Shown one piece after another: positions 7,959 through 17,563 of a DNA stretch of 37,583 nucleotides. Source of the DNA: JAJYSO01 sp964451785 (GTDB lineage Bacteria > Bacteroidota > Bacteroidia > Flavobacteriales > Flavobacteriaceae); the NCBI GenBank assembly GCA_964451785.1, contig CAYVJG010000030.1:1-37583 (forward strand), in the 5' to 3' direction. Every line of letters begins with the position of its first letter. Position 1 is the stretch's first letter. Under the pieces are notes generated by a model. The model saw only the letters and a program-made list of their open reading frames with translations, searched no databases and was not told where the DNA came from. The translations under genes were made by a program, and so were the position numbers.

Positions 7959-10478
7959 ATGGCGAAGAATTTAGTAATTGTAGAGTCTCCTGCTAAGGCT
8001 AAAACGATCGGAAAATTCTTAGGGAAAGATTATATTGTAAAGTCTAGTTTTGGACATATTGCAGACTTACCAACCAAAGAATTAGGGGTGGATGTCACAA
8101 AAAATTTCCAACCTAAATACCGCGTTAATTCTGACAAGAAAAAGGTTGTCAAAGAATTACAAGCTTTAGCAAACACCGCTGAAACCATCTGGCTAGCCAG
8201 TGATGAAGACCGCGAAGGAGAAGCTATAGCCTGGCATTTAGCGGAAGAGTTAAATCTTAAAGACAAAGCTATCAAGCGTATAGTTTTTCACGAAATCACT
8301 AAACAAGCTATTCTTAATGCCATTAAAAACCCGCGTCAAATCAATCAAGATTTAGTCAACGCTCAACAAGCAAGACGCATTCTTGATCGCTTAGTGGGCT
8401 ATGAACTCTCTCCTATATTATGGCGTAAAGTCAAAGGCGGCTCTTCGGCAGGAAGGGTTCAATCCGTAGCCGTAAGATTAATCGTAGAACGCGAGCGTGA
8501 AATTTTAAACTTTAAACCACAGGCTTCTTATCGCATTGATGCTGAATTTGTCACTAAAGATGAGAAACGCTTTAAAGCCAAGGTTTCTAAAAACTTCAAA
8601 ACCAAAACTGAAGCAGAAGATTTCTTAAAACAAAATATAGAGGCGCAGTATAAAGTAGCTGATTTAATTAAAAAACCAGCTAAAAAAACACCGGCTCCTC
8701 CGTTTACAACTTCAACCCTACAGCAAGAAGCTGCCAGAAAACTATATTTTCCGGTTGGCAAAACCATGATGCTAGCGCAACGCCTTTACGAAGCTGGACA
8801 CATCACCTACATGAGAACGGATAGTGTCAACTTATCTGAAGAAGCTAAAAAGGGAGCTGCAAAAGAAATCACAACCGCTTATGGTAAAGAATATGCCAAA
8901 ACGCGTAACTATAAAATGAAAGCTAAAGGCGCTCAAGAAGCACACGAAGCAATTAGACCTACTGATTTTTCACACCATAGCATCAGTGCAGATCGCGATC
9001 AACAACGTTTATATGAACTCATTTGGAAACGTGGCATTGCCTCACAAATGAGTGATGCTCAACTTGAGCGCACCACTGTAAATGTCAGTGCCGACAAACA
9101 CAACACCTTGTTTATCGGCAAAGGAGAAATGATCAAGTTTGATGGTTTTTTAAAAGTCTACCTCGAAAGTAGTGATGATGAAAATGAGGAACAAACAGGC
9201 TTGCTTCCTGCAATGCAAGTCAATGACGCCTTAACCAACAATTTTATCACTGCCACAGAGCGCTTTACACGTGCTGCTGCGCGTTTTACCGAAGCCTCTC
9301 TAGTTAAACAACTCGAAAATTTAGGCATTGGCAGACCGTCAACTTATGCGCCAACAATCTCTACTATTCAAAATAGAAAATATATTACCAAAGGAACAGT
9401 TGACGGACAAGAACGCGCCTATACGATCTTTACCTTAAAGAACAATAAGCTCACTGAAAAATCTAAAACCGAAAAAGTTGGCAGTGATAAGGGAAAACTG
9501 ATCCCTACTGACGCCGGCATGGTGGTCAACGATTTCTTAGTCAAGCATTTTAGCCATATTTTAGATTATAACTTTACCGCAGAAGTTGAAGAAGATTTTG
9601 ACCGTATTGCTGAAGGAACTGAGGAGTGGACTAAAATGATGCGTGCCTTTTATGACAAGTTTCACCCCACTGTTGAGGATGTAGCCGAAAATGCAGAACG
9701 AGAAGTTGGCGAACGCATTTTAGGCACCGATCCAAAAACCGGAAAACCCGTCAGTGCACGCTTAGGAAAATTTGGCCCCATGGTTCAACTCGGCTCTGTT
9801 GAAGATGAGGAAAAGCCAAAATTTGCAAGCTTAGCAAAAGGGCAAACCTTGGCAAACATCACTTTTGAACAAGCTTTAGAGCTATTTAAACTCCCTAAAG
9901 AATTAGGCGAATACAAAGGCGAAACCATCGAGGTTAACAACGGGCGCTTTGGTCCATACGTCAAATATGGTAAAAAGTATGTTTCACTCGACCGCGATGA
10001 GCAACCCGCTGACGTAAGCTTGGAGCGCGCCCTAGAGCTTATTGAAGCTAAAGAAAAGGCTGATGCTCCAATTTATGAATACGAAGGCATGCCTGTTCAA
10101 AAAGGAGTAGGGCGATTTGGACCGTATTTAAAATGGAATGGCATTTTTATAAATGTCAATAAAAAATACGACTTTGACAATTTATCTGTCAATGATATCG
10201 TTACTCTTATTGAAGACAAAAAACGAAAAGAACGCGAAAAAATAGTTCACAATTGGGAGGATGAAGGCATTCGTGTAGAAAAAGCACGTTGGAAACGTCA
10301 TAAAATCATCCAAGGAAAACTAAAAATTGAACTTCCTAAAGAAGTTGATGCACAAGCGCTAACCTTAGAAGAAGTAAAAGACATCATTGCTAAGCAAGCG
10401 CCTAAAAAGAAAAAAAGTACGCGCAAAAAAACAAGTACTAAAAAATCACCTTCTAAAACGCGTTCGAAAAAGAAGTAA
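7959..10478 (+). CDS. topA: DNA topoisomerase I (type IA)
   Basis: 839 residues. It relaxes negative supercoils by a transient 5'-phosphotyrosine break in one strand. The N-terminal TOPRIM domain starts NLVIVESPAKAKTIGKFLG and carries the metal-binding DEDREGEAIAWH (about residues 86-97). The catalytic Tyr lies in GHITYMRTDSVNLS (about 285). After the core come repeated C-terminal segments (LGKFGPMVQLG; NGRFGPYVKYGKKYVSL; VGRFGPYLKWNGIFI), which are glycine-rich FGPY repeats of the kind seen in bacterial TopA tails that lack zinc-finger cysteines. A very basic Lys/Arg/Ser/Thr tail follows (about 815-839). Only 3 bases separate it from the next gene, so the two are probably co-transcribed. Confidence 0.98.
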   Translation: MAKNLVIVESPAKAKTIGKFLGKDYIVKSSFGHIADLPTKELGVDVTKNFQPKYRVNSDKKKVVKELQALANTAETIWLASDEDREGEAIAWHLAEELNLKDKAIKRIVFHEITKQAILNAIKNPRQINQDLVNAQQARRILDRLVGYELSPILWRKVKGGSSAGRVQSVAVRLIVEREREILNFKPQASYRIDAEFVTKDEKRFKAKVSKNFKTKTEAEDFLKQNIEAQYKVADLIKKPAKKTPAPPFTTSTLQQEAARKLYFPVGKTMMLAQRLYEAGHITYMRTDSVNLSEEAKKGAAKEITTAYGKEYAKTRNYKMKAKGAQEAHEAIRPTDFSHHSISADRDQQRLYELIWKRGIASQMSDAQLERTTVNVSADKHNTLFIGKGEMIKFDGFLKVYLESSDDENEEQTGLLPAMQVNDALTNNFITATERFTRAAARFTEASLVKQLENLGIGRPSTYAPTISTIQNRKYITKGTVDGQERAYTIFTLKNNKLTEKSKTEKVGSDKGKLIPTDAGMVVNDFLVKHFSHILDYNFTAEVEEDFDRIAEGTEEWTKMMRAFYDKFHPTVEDVAENAEREVGERILGTDPKTGKPVSARLGKFGPMVQLGSVEDEEKPKFASLAKGQTLANITFEQALELFKLPKELGEYKGETIEVNNGRFGPYVKYGKKYVSLDRDEQPADVSLERALELIEAKEKADAPIYEYEGMPVQKGVGRFGPYLKWNGIFINVNKKYDFDNLSVNDIVTLIEDKKRKEREKIVHNWEDEGIRVEKARWKRHKIIQGKLKIELPKEVDAQALTLEEVKDIIAKQAPKKKKSTRKKTSTKKSPSKTRSKKK

Positions 10479-10481
10479 ATT

Positions 10482-11636
10482 ATGCCATTTGATTTTCTCA
10501 CCCCCATCGATAAAGCTCTTCTCGCTCAAATTGAAGGGCTTCATCCCTCGTGTATAGGTCGTAAAATAAAGTTACACTCCTCAGGAGAACTACCAGACCT
10601 ATCTGATGTGAAAATCGCTTTAATTGGAGTTCAAGAAAATCGCAGAGATTCAAATTTCACTCCTCAAAATTTTGATTTTACTAAAATACGCTTAGCGTTT
10701 TACAAGCTATTCAGTGGAAATTGGCACCTCAAAATAGCCGATTTAGGAGATATTTCTGCCGGCAACTCTATTGAAGATACTGAGTTTGCCCTACACGAAA
10801 TACTGACACACTTGCTCAACCAAAATATTATTCCGGTTATTATTGGAGGGAGTCAAGATTTGACTTATGCCCAATATCGTGCTCACGATCATTTCGGCAA
10901 AATGGTAAATGTCGTTAATGTAGATGCACGATTTGATATTGGAGACACCGAGGCGCCCATAAACGCACATTCCTATATCGGCAAAATGATTGTTAATAAA
11001 CCCTTTAATCTTTTTAATTATGCCAATATCGGCTACCAAACCTACCTCAACCCTCCAGAGGAAATTAGCTTAATTGAAAAACTTTTTTTTGAGGCTTATA
11101 GATTAGGAGAAGTCTCTAAAGACATCCGTATAGCTGAACCGGTGATGCGAGATGCCGACATTGTCAGTTTAGACATAGATGCAGTAGCCTCAGTTTTTTC
11201 TGAATCTGTTAAAAATCAACCCAATGGTTTTGACGGCAAAGAAATCTGTGCCCTAGCGCGCTATGCCGGCATTAGCGACAAGGTCAAATCCTTTGGTTTA
11301 TACAATCTTCATTATGTTAATAAAACTATAAACACCCCGCTTTTACCTGCCGAAATACTGTGGTATTTCATCGAAGGTGTCAATTTTAGGAAAGATGAAG
11401 AAAATATTTTCGACAAAAATAATTGCTTAAAATTTAACGTACCCATTGATAATGAACTACTAAGGTTTTATCAGAGCAAAAATTCAGGACGTTGGTGGTT
11501 AGAAATTCCTACAATTGTTAACAATAAACTAAAAGAAGTTGCGTTTTTACCCTGTAGCGAACAAGATTACCTAGACGCCTGCAATCAAGAGATTCCGGTA
11601 CGTTGGTATAAAGTTAAACGCCGAAATGAACTGTAA
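10482..11636 (+). CDS. Arginase/formimidoylglutamase-fold protein with degenerate metal site
   Basis: 384 residues. The fold is that of the ureohydrolase superfamily, and homologues in Flavobacteriaceae are usually named formimidoylglutamase or arginase. The three landmark motifs are present but altered. GGDH(S) reads GGSQD with Gln125 in place of the metal His. DAHxD reads DARFD (148-152) with Arg150 in place of His. SxDxDxxDP reads SLDIDAVAS (Asp231 and Asp233 kept). With both His ligands lost, a manganese ureohydrolase activity is unlikely; a binding or structural role is more plausible. It lies between topA (3 bases upstream) and gldK (105 bases downstream). I am sure of the fold and unsure of the role, and I would not transfer the hutG name. 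Confidence 0.85.
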   Translation: MPFDFLTPIDKALLAQIEGLHPSCIGRKIKLHSSGELPDLSDVKIALIGVQENRRDSNFTPQNFDFTKIRLAFYKLFSGNWHLKIADLGDISAGNSIEDTEFALHEILTHLLNQNIIPVIIGGSQDLTYAQYRAHDHFGKMVNVVNVDARFDIGDTEAPINAHSYIGKMIVNKPFNLFNYANIGYQTYLNPPEEISLIEKLFFEAYRLGEVSKDIRIAEPVMRDADIVSLDIDAVASVFSESVKNQPNGFDGKEICALARYAGISDKVKSFGLYNLHYVNKTINTPLLPAEILWYFIEGVNFRKDEENIFDKNNCLKFNVPIDNELLRFYQSKNSGRWWLEIPTIVNNKLKEVAFLPCSEQDYLDACNQEIPVRWYKVKRRNEL

Positions 11637-11674
11637 AAATCAATCAATTATTATATTTTAATAAATATTTATTG

Positions 11675-11702
11675 TTTGTTTGCAAATAATTAAATAGGTT
11701 TA
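11675..11702 (+). promoter_or_regulatory. Possible gldKLMN promoter
   Basis: TTTG (11675-11678) is followed after 16 bases by TAGGTTTA (11695-11702), one mismatch from TAnnTTTG, 39 bases before the gldK ATG. The spacing is a little short and the gap is very AT-rich, so this is tentative. Confidence 0.35.
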
Positions 11703-11741
11703 CGCCACAAAAAAAATCGACATAGCTCAATAGATAAAATT

Positions 11742-13109
11742 ATGAAGAAAATCGTAACCATTATTGCGGCCATCGCCTTGCTAACTAGCTGTGGGAAGAG
11801 CGATCGCGGGCAGCTGGTAGGCGCAAAAGGACAAAAATGGCATCCTGTCAAACCCCTTGGAATGGTATTAGTTCCCGGTGGTTCTTTTGTGATGGGTAAA
11901 GCAGCTTATGACCTTGCTGGTCTTAAAAATGCACCTACAAAAACCGTAACGGTACGTTCTTTTTATATGGACGAAACAGAAATTACAAATGCCGAATACC
12001 GTCAATTTGTCAATTGGGTTCGTGACTCTGTTATCCGTCAAAAACTTGCTGAAGAAGCAGAATTTTCAGGTGGTGGAGATAGTGGCAACTCAGGAAAAGG
12101 CGGATCTATTCAAGATTACGCATTTTTAGGATCTGCTGAAAATGAAGAAGATAAAACAGCTTATCAAAAATACTCTATTCATTATGACCCTACAAACCAA
12201 GCCCTTAATTGGGATGTTGATTTGATTTGGAATAAATCAGAATATCCGGATGAAGGTTATGTTCGTGTGATGGATGAAATGTATTTAGGTGAAGATGAGT
12301 CTCCTACCGGAGAGCGCATGCTTAATGTCGATAAGTTTGTGTACAGTTATACCACTATGGATGTAGCTGCAGCAGCTAGAGCAGGCGCTAAACGTTCTGA
12401 TTTTGTTTCTAAACACGACGTTAAAGTGTATCCTGACACCACTGTATGGGTTAAAGATTTTAACTACTCATACAATGAACCTATGCACAATAGTTATTTT
12501 TGGCATGCTGCTTATGATGATTATCCCGTAGTAGGTGTATCATGGGAACAAGCAAAAGCTTTTTGTGACTGGCGTACACTCTTTCATAATGCCTATCGCA
12601 ATGAAAAGGGTTTAGAATCTGTTCCTAGCTATCGTTTACCTTCAGAAGCTGAATGGGAATATGCAGCACGCGGTGGATTAGACGGCGCTAATTACCCTTG
12701 GGGTGGCCCTTATACTAAAAATGATCGCGGATGTTTCTTAGCAAACTTCAAACCTATGCGTGGTAACTATGCAGCAGATCAAGCTCTATATACTGTTGAA
12801 GCTGAATCGTATATGCCGAATGGATATGGTTTATACAACATGGCTGGTAACGTAGCCGAATGGGTCAACTCATCATATGATCGTTCATCATACAATTTCT
12901 ATTCTTCTATGAACCCTAACGCCAATGATGCAAATAACGCTAGAAAAGTAGTTCGCGGTGGTTCATGGAAAGATGTCGCTTATTATTTACAAGTAGGATC
13001 ACGTGATTATGAATACGCTGATTCAGCTAGAAGCTACATCGGATTTAGAACAGTAGAAGACTATGTAGGTACTTCAAAAGAGGTAAACCTCAACAGAGCT
13101 CCACAATAA
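11742..13109 (+). CDS. gldK: Gliding motility / type IX secretion lipoprotein GldK
   Basis: 455 residues. GldK (PorK in Porphyromonas) is an outer-membrane lipoprotein that forms a large periplasmic ring with GldN. The lipoprotein signal is MKKIVTIIAAIALLTSC (Cys17). The rest is a formylglycine-generating-enzyme/sulfatase-modifying-factor fold: it opens LGMVLVPGGSFVMG (about 39-52), continues DETEITNAEYRQFV, VSWEQAKAFCDW, YRLPSEAEWEYAARGG and GNVAEWV, and closes VVRGGSWKD...YIGFRTVEDY. In GldK this fold is thought to be structural, not enzymatic. It is first in the order gldK-L-M-N, which is the canonical arrangement and fixes the identity. Confidence 0.97.
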   Translation: MKKIVTIIAAIALLTSCGKSDRGQLVGAKGQKWHPVKPLGMVLVPGGSFVMGKAAYDLAGLKNAPTKTVTVRSFYMDETEITNAEYRQFVNWVRDSVIRQKLAEEAEFSGGGDSGNSGKGGSIQDYAFLGSAENEEDKTAYQKYSIHYDPTNQALNWDVDLIWNKSEYPDEGYVRVMDEMYLGEDESPTGERMLNVDKFVYSYTTMDVAAAARAGAKRSDFVSKHDVKVYPDTTVWVKDFNYSYNEPMHNSYFWHAAYDDYPVVGVSWEQAKAFCDWRTLFHNAYRNEKGLESVPSYRLPSEAEWEYAARGGLDGANYPWGGPYTKNDRGCFLANFKPMRGNYAADQALYTVEAESYMPNGYGLYNMAGNVAEWVNSSYDRSSYNFYSSMNPNANDANNARKVVRGGSWKDVAYYLQVGSRDYEYADSARSYIGFRTVEDYVGTSKEVNLNRAPQ

Positions 13110-13178
13110 ACTGGCAACACAACAACAACTATATCACAATCAAATTCATTAACAACAAAACAACTAAAACAAAGTATT

Positions 13179-13844
13179 ATGGCACAAAAATCAAGAGCAT
13201 TTGACAAATTCATCAACATGTGTTATGGCCTCGGCGCCTCAGTAGTAATTATTGGTGCACTTTTTAAAATCTTGCATTTCGAAATTGGTATATTAACTGG
13301 TGGCGTTATGCTAACAATTGGTTTGGTAACAGAAGCCTTTATTTTTGCAGTTTCTGCATTTGAACCCCTAAAACCAAAATTAGATTGGTCTTTAGTGTAT
13401 CCTGAACTTACAGGTGGAGAAGCAAACCCTAAGAAATCGGCAAAATCTCAAGCTAAACAAGCTGATGAAATTGAAGCTTCACTTTCTAAAAAATTAGACA
13501 AAATGCTTCAAGATGCTAAAATCGATGGACGCTTAATGGAAAGCTTAGGCGAAAGCATCAAAAACTTTGAAGGCGCAGCTAAAAACATTGCTCCTACAGC
13601 AGAAGCGATGACTTCGCAAAAGAAATACAGCGAACAAATGTCAACAGCAGCTATCCAAATGGAATCTTTGAACAACTTGTATAAAGTTCAATTAGAATCT
13701 TCTAACCGACAAGCTCAAGCTAATCAAGCGATTGCTGACAACGCTCAACAGTTACAAGAGCAAATGCAAAATTTAACTCAAAATATTTCTAGCCTCAACA
13801 ATGTATACGGCAATATGCTAACTGCTATGCGCCCGGCCAAATAA
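13179..13844 (+). CDS. gldL: Gliding motility / type IX secretion motor protein GldL
   Basis: 221 residues. GldL is the inner-membrane, proton-motive-force-using part of the type IX motor and pairs with GldM. Two membrane helices fill about residues 14-35 (YGLGASVVIIGALFKILHF) and 38-62 (GILTGGVMLTIGLVTEAFIFAVSAF). The Glu in the second helix (LVTEAF) is the type of buried acidic residue expected in a proton path. The remaining about 150 residues are cytoplasmic, helical and Gln/Asn/Ala-rich, probably coiled coil. It lies 69 bases after gldK and 72 before gldM. Confidence 0.97.
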   Translation: MAQKSRAFDKFINMCYGLGASVVIIGALFKILHFEIGILTGGVMLTIGLVTEAFIFAVSAFEPLKPKLDWSLVYPELTGGEANPKKSAKSQAKQADEIEASLSKKLDKMLQDAKIDGRLMESLGESIKNFEGAAKNIAPTAEAMTSQKKYSEQMSTAAIQMESLNNLYKVQLESSNRQAQANQAIADNAQQLQEQMQNLTQNISSLNNVYGNMLTAMRPAK

Positions 13845-13916
13845 ATGAGTTAAAAGCAAACTTTCTTTTGAAACAAAATTACAAACCTCAAGACCCAACA
13901 AAACTGAAATAAGAAT

Positions 13917-15485
13917 ATGGCATCAATACAGGAACTAGGGCCACGTCAGCGGATGATTAACATGATGTATATCATCTTCATTGCTATGATGGCACTCAAT
14001 ATGTCCAAAGAAGTATTGCAAGCATTTGGAGATGTTAATGACAGTCTTCAAACAAATATCGAACAAATCGATCACCGCAACACCTCTTTAATGGCCGGAT
14101 TAGCTCAAAAAGCTGCTGACCAGCCAGAAAAATATAAACCTTTACAAGAAAAAGCACAAGCTATTGGAACGGCTAGTGCTGACTTAGTGGCCTTTATAGA
14201 TCAATTAAAAAAGGATTTACTAGCCAATGTTAAGCGCGATGAAAACGGCGAATTAAACTATAAAGCCATGGATTCTGACACGCAAATCAATCAATTATTA
14301 TTTGCGAATGATAAATTGAGTAAACGCGCTGAAGAATTAAAAACGAAAATCAATACGTATCGCGATAAAGCTATGGCGCTCGCTAAAGCTTCTGACAATA
14401 CTGATATGGCTGAATCTATTGAAGCTAAATTCAATACTGCTGATATCAAAGTTAAAGACGGCCAAAAAGAAGACTGGTTGCGTTATAACTTTGAAGGCTT
14501 TCCGCTTATTGCCGGTATTACTAAATTGACTAACATTCAAGCTAATGCAAAACAAGTACAATCAAACTTGTTAGCTAACTTAGTTAGCGGACAGATGGAA
14601 AGTGATATCTCCATGACCAATTATCAAGCTATTGTTGTTCCAGACAAAACCGCTTTCTTCTCAGGTGAAAACTTTACCGGGAAAGTAGTTTTAGGACGTT
14701 TTGACAATTCATTGAGCTTTGACAACGTTATGATTAACGGGCAGAAAGTAACTTCTACTTCGGGCGGTCAAGTACAATTAAAATTCCCTGCAGGAAATGT
14801 AGGTGAACAAACTATCACTGGTAAATTACAATTTAGCGAAGGTGATTCAATTGTTACCATCCCTGTAAAGAGTAGTTATACTGTTATCCCTATGCCAAAC
14901 TCTGCTGTTATTTCAGCTGACAAGATGAATGTTATTTATCGCGGTGTTGATAACCCGTTGACTATTTCAATCCCAGGAGTTAGCAATGTGAGTGCTAGTG
15001 CACCAGCTCTACGCCATAAAAGTGGTGCTAATTATGTAATTGACCCTACAAGCATTAAAGCTCGTGAAATCAGCATAAAAGTGTCAGGAAAACTACCAAA
15101 TGGAAAAGTGGTTAGTGATAGCAAAAAATTCCGTATCAAAGAAATTCCAAATCCAGTAGGAACCGTACGTAGTCAATCAAACTTAGACAACGGCGGCCCT
15201 ATCAAGATGCAACGTAACGGACTAAAAATTTCGACTATTAGTGCTAAAATTCCTAATTTTGATTTTAATTTGAAATTGCGTATTTCAGGATTTAAAATCC
15301 AAATTCCAGGAAAACCAGTTATCGTTGTGAACGGTCAAAAATTAAATTCTGCTGCACAACGTGCTGTTGATGCTGCTAAACGTGGATCTACAGTTCAAAT
15401 CTTTGATATCCAGGCTAAAATTGCCGGAAATGCAAGTTATCATCTGCCTCCAGTAGCACCAATTACTGTACAGTTGACAAACTAA
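13917..15485 (+). CDS. gldM: Gliding motility / type IX secretion motor protein GldM
   Basis: 522 residues. GldM has one inner-membrane helix near the N-terminus (about residues 12-30, MINMMYIIFIAMMALNMSK) and a long periplasmic part that reaches the GldK-GldN ring, so it transmits motion from the GldL-GldM motor. After the helix comes a helical region (about 35-220) and then several beta-rich domains (about 220-520), for example VPDKTAFFSGENFTGKVVLGRFD and VIPMPNSAVISADKMNVIYRGVDNP. Length and start (ASIQELGPRQRMINMMY) fit the Flavobacterium family. It is followed by gldN after 13 bases. Confidence 0.97.
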   Translation: MASIQELGPRQRMINMMYIIFIAMMALNMSKEVLQAFGDVNDSLQTNIEQIDHRNTSLMAGLAQKAADQPEKYKPLQEKAQAIGTASADLVAFIDQLKKDLLANVKRDENGELNYKAMDSDTQINQLLFANDKLSKRAEELKTKINTYRDKAMALAKASDNTDMAESIEAKFNTADIKVKDGQKEDWLRYNFEGFPLIAGITKLTNIQANAKQVQSNLLANLVSGQMESDISMTNYQAIVVPDKTAFFSGENFTGKVVLGRFDNSLSFDNVMINGQKVTSTSGGQVQLKFPAGNVGEQTITGKLQFSEGDSIVTIPVKSSYTVIPMPNSAVISADKMNVIYRGVDNPLTISIPGVSNVSASAPALRHKSGANYVIDPTSIKAREISIKVSGKLPNGKVVSDSKKFRIKEIPNPVGTVRSQSNLDNGGPIKMQRNGLKISTISAKIPNFDFNLKLRISGFKIQIPGKPVIVVNGQKLNSAAQRAVDAAKRGSTVQIFDIQAKIAGNASYHLPPVAPITVQLTN

Positions 15486-15498
15486 TAAAATTAATCTT

Positions 15499-16395
15499 AT
15501 GAAAATGAAGAATCTTTTGGCAGGTGCATGTATTTTATTAGCTTCCTATAGCTATGGACAAGCTAATATCTTAAATGCAACTTCCCCTGAGGAAATAGGT
15601 GAGAAAACAGCTCAACAAATTAAATTTGACAACACGGCTAAACCTTTACCTTATGGCTACGTAGATGATCGTGATATTCTTTGGGCTAAATCAGTATGGG
15701 AATATATTGATTTAAATCAACGTGTTAACTTCCCTCTTCTTTACCCACTTGATACCGGAAGAATCGGCGCAAACCGTCTGTCGCTGTATCATGTCCTATT
15801 AAAGAACATCAAAAACGGAAACATAAAACACGTCTATGCTGATTCTTATTTTCATCGTGAACGCAGTTTTGAAGAATTAGGCGCCACATTACACCGTGCC
15901 GATACATTGCCTGCAGGTTATGCACAATTAAATGCAGGCGAGGCTTTAGACCCTCAATTTGTAAAACGTACTGACGTGAATGGTAATGATGTTGTAGGCT
16001 ACAGAATTCGCGGTTATTGGTATTTTGACAAACGTCAAGGTGATTTGCGCTACAGATTACTAGGCATTGCTCCAATGGTAATTGGTGCTTACGCTAAATC
16101 ACAAGGTATTCCTGATCCGCAACCTGTAGAATTGTTTTGGATTTTCTATCCTGAAGCTCGTGAGGTTTTATATCACGCTCAAGTTTTTAACTCATACAAT
16201 AGCGCTCATCCTATGAACTTTGATGAATTGCTTAACGCGCGTCGTTTCCACGCTGTCATTTACAAAACAGACAATGAGCATGGCGATCGTGAAATTGCAG
16301 ATTATATCGGTCCTAATGCCTTAAAACAACTGCTTGAAGCGCAACGCATCAAAGGTGAAATTAGAGCTTTTGAATCGAATATGTGGAATTACTAA
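15499..16395 (+). CDS. gldN: Gliding motility / type IX secretion protein GldN
   Basis: 298 residues. GldN (PorN) is a periplasmic partner of GldK in the outer-membrane-associated ring. The signal peptide MKMKNLLAGACILLASYSYGQ has a likely cleavage after the Tyr-Gly region, with no lipobox. The mature part has the family segments RDILWAKSVWEYIDLNQRVNFPLLYP, ELFWIFYPEAREVLYHAQVFN and a C-terminal FESNMWNY. It is the last gene of the operon, ending at the strong hairpin 16418-16450. No gldJ or sov gene is present in this window. Confidence 0.97.
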   Translation: MKMKNLLAGACILLASYSYGQANILNATSPEEIGEKTAQQIKFDNTAKPLPYGYVDDRDILWAKSVWEYIDLNQRVNFPLLYPLDTGRIGANRLSLYHVLLKNIKNGNIKHVYADSYFHRERSFEELGATLHRADTLPAGYAQLNAGEALDPQFVKRTDVNGNDVVGYRIRGYWYFDKRQGDLRYRLLGIAPMVIGAYAKSQGIPDPQPVELFWIFYPEAREVLYHAQVFNSYNSAHPMNFDELLNARRFHAVIYKTDNEHGDREIADYIGPNALKQLLEAQRIKGEIRAFESNMWNY

Positions 16396-16417
16396 AATCT
16401 ACAAATTTTATACCTTT

Positions 16418-16450
16418 ACAGCGCCTTACTTTAAGGCGCTGTTTTTTTTT
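16418..16450 (+). terminator. gldKLMN terminator
   Basis: Arms ACAGCGCCTT (16418-16427) and AAGGCGCTGT (16433-16442) form a 10-bp stem with a 5-base loop, followed by a run of T to 16450. This is a textbook intrinsic terminator 22 bases after gldN. Confidence 0.93.
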
Positions 16451-16455
16451 GATAT

Positions 16456-17493
16456 ATGGAAGATTACATCATTGTAGGTTGTGGTTTAGCAGGAGTTCAT
16501 ATTGCTCACCAACTCGATAAACGTCAACTGAGCTATACCGTTTTTGACAATTCAGAAATTGCGGCTTCTGTGATTGCAGGAGGCGTCATAAATCCGCTAA
16601 TTCTCAAACGATTCACTAAAGCCTGGCAAGCCGATGTATTTATTCCGACCGCCGTAAAAACCTACCGCGAACTCGAACAAAAGCTGAACTGCTCACTCAT
16701 TGAAGCTAAGCCCATATACCGGAAAATTAAAACCGTAGGCGAGCAAAATGATTGGTTTACAGCCGCAGATAAACCAAGTTTACAAGCTTACATGAATCCT
16801 AAATTACAAGAATTAGATTCTCTTCCTAACGCTTATAAATTTGGCGAAGTTCTTCAAAGTTATCAGGTCAACACTTCAAAGCTCATAACCGCTTACCAGC
16901 AAAAACTTCGCAACGATCACCAGCTTATCGCCGATAATTTTGATTATGCTGCTTTAAACATCTATAAGCATCACGTAGAATACAAAGGCTTACAAGCCCG
17001 AAAAATTATCTTCTGTGAAGGTTATGGCACTTTAAAAAATCCTTATTTCAACAACTTGCCATTAATCGGAAATAAAGGCGAGTATTTAATTGTCAAAATT
17101 CCAGACTTACACACTGAGGTTATTGTTAAGACAGCACTTGCGCTCATTCCTTTAGGCAATGCTTATTACAAATTTGGCGCTTCGTATAATCGCGATTTTA
17201 CAAGCTTAGATTCCGAAGAAGATAAACGTGAGTTTTTAATCAAAAAATTAGATGAAATTATCGACTTACCCTACTCTATTGAGTCTATTGATGTCGGTGT
17301 TCGGCCTACCGTTTTAGACCGTCGTCCATTGTTAGGACAACACAAAACGCATCCACAACTTTTAATCTGTAACGGATTTGGTAGTCACGGCATTATGATG
17401 GCAGCCCAACTCACTCAATGGCTTATTGCCTTTGATCAGGATCACAATCCCTTACCTAAAGTGGTCGATGTGCAACGCTATCCTAAAAAATAG
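16456..17493 (+). CDS. FAD-dependent oxidoreductase (DAO/ThiO-like)
   Basis: 345 residues. The N-terminus is a dinucleotide-binding fold, DYIIVGCGLAGVHIAHQL (GxGxxG at about 8-13) with an acidic residue at the end of the second strand (YTVFDN). The C-terminal part has GVRPTVLDRRPLLGQH and NGFGSHGIMMAAQL, the usual FAD-closing segments of the D-amino-acid-oxidase/glycine-oxidase superfamily (DAO). It is cytoplasmic, with no signal or membrane helix. The substrate cannot be read from the sequence. The ATG lies just after the gldN terminator, so it must have its own promoter or depend on read-through. The ABC-F gene follows after 70 bases. Confidence 0.9.
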   Translation: MEDYIIVGCGLAGVHIAHQLDKRQLSYTVFDNSEIAASVIAGGVINPLILKRFTKAWQADVFIPTAVKTYRELEQKLNCSLIEAKPIYRKIKTVGEQNDWFTAADKPSLQAYMNPKLQELDSLPNAYKFGEVLQSYQVNTSKLITAYQQKLRNDHQLIADNFDYAALNIYKHHVEYKGLQARKIIFCEGYGTLKNPYFNNLPLIGNKGEYLIVKIPDLHTEVIVKTALALIPLGNAYYKFGASYNRDFTSLDSEEDKREFLIKKLDEIIDLPYSIESIDVGVRPTVLDRRPLLGQHKTHPQLLICNGFGSHGIMMAAQLTQWLIAFDQDHNPLPKVVDVQRYPKK

Positions 17494-17563
17494 AACCTAA
17501 TTCTTATCCAAATTAGGGATAACGTCATAAAATCAGCATCTTTGCAAATTATAACTTTTATTC

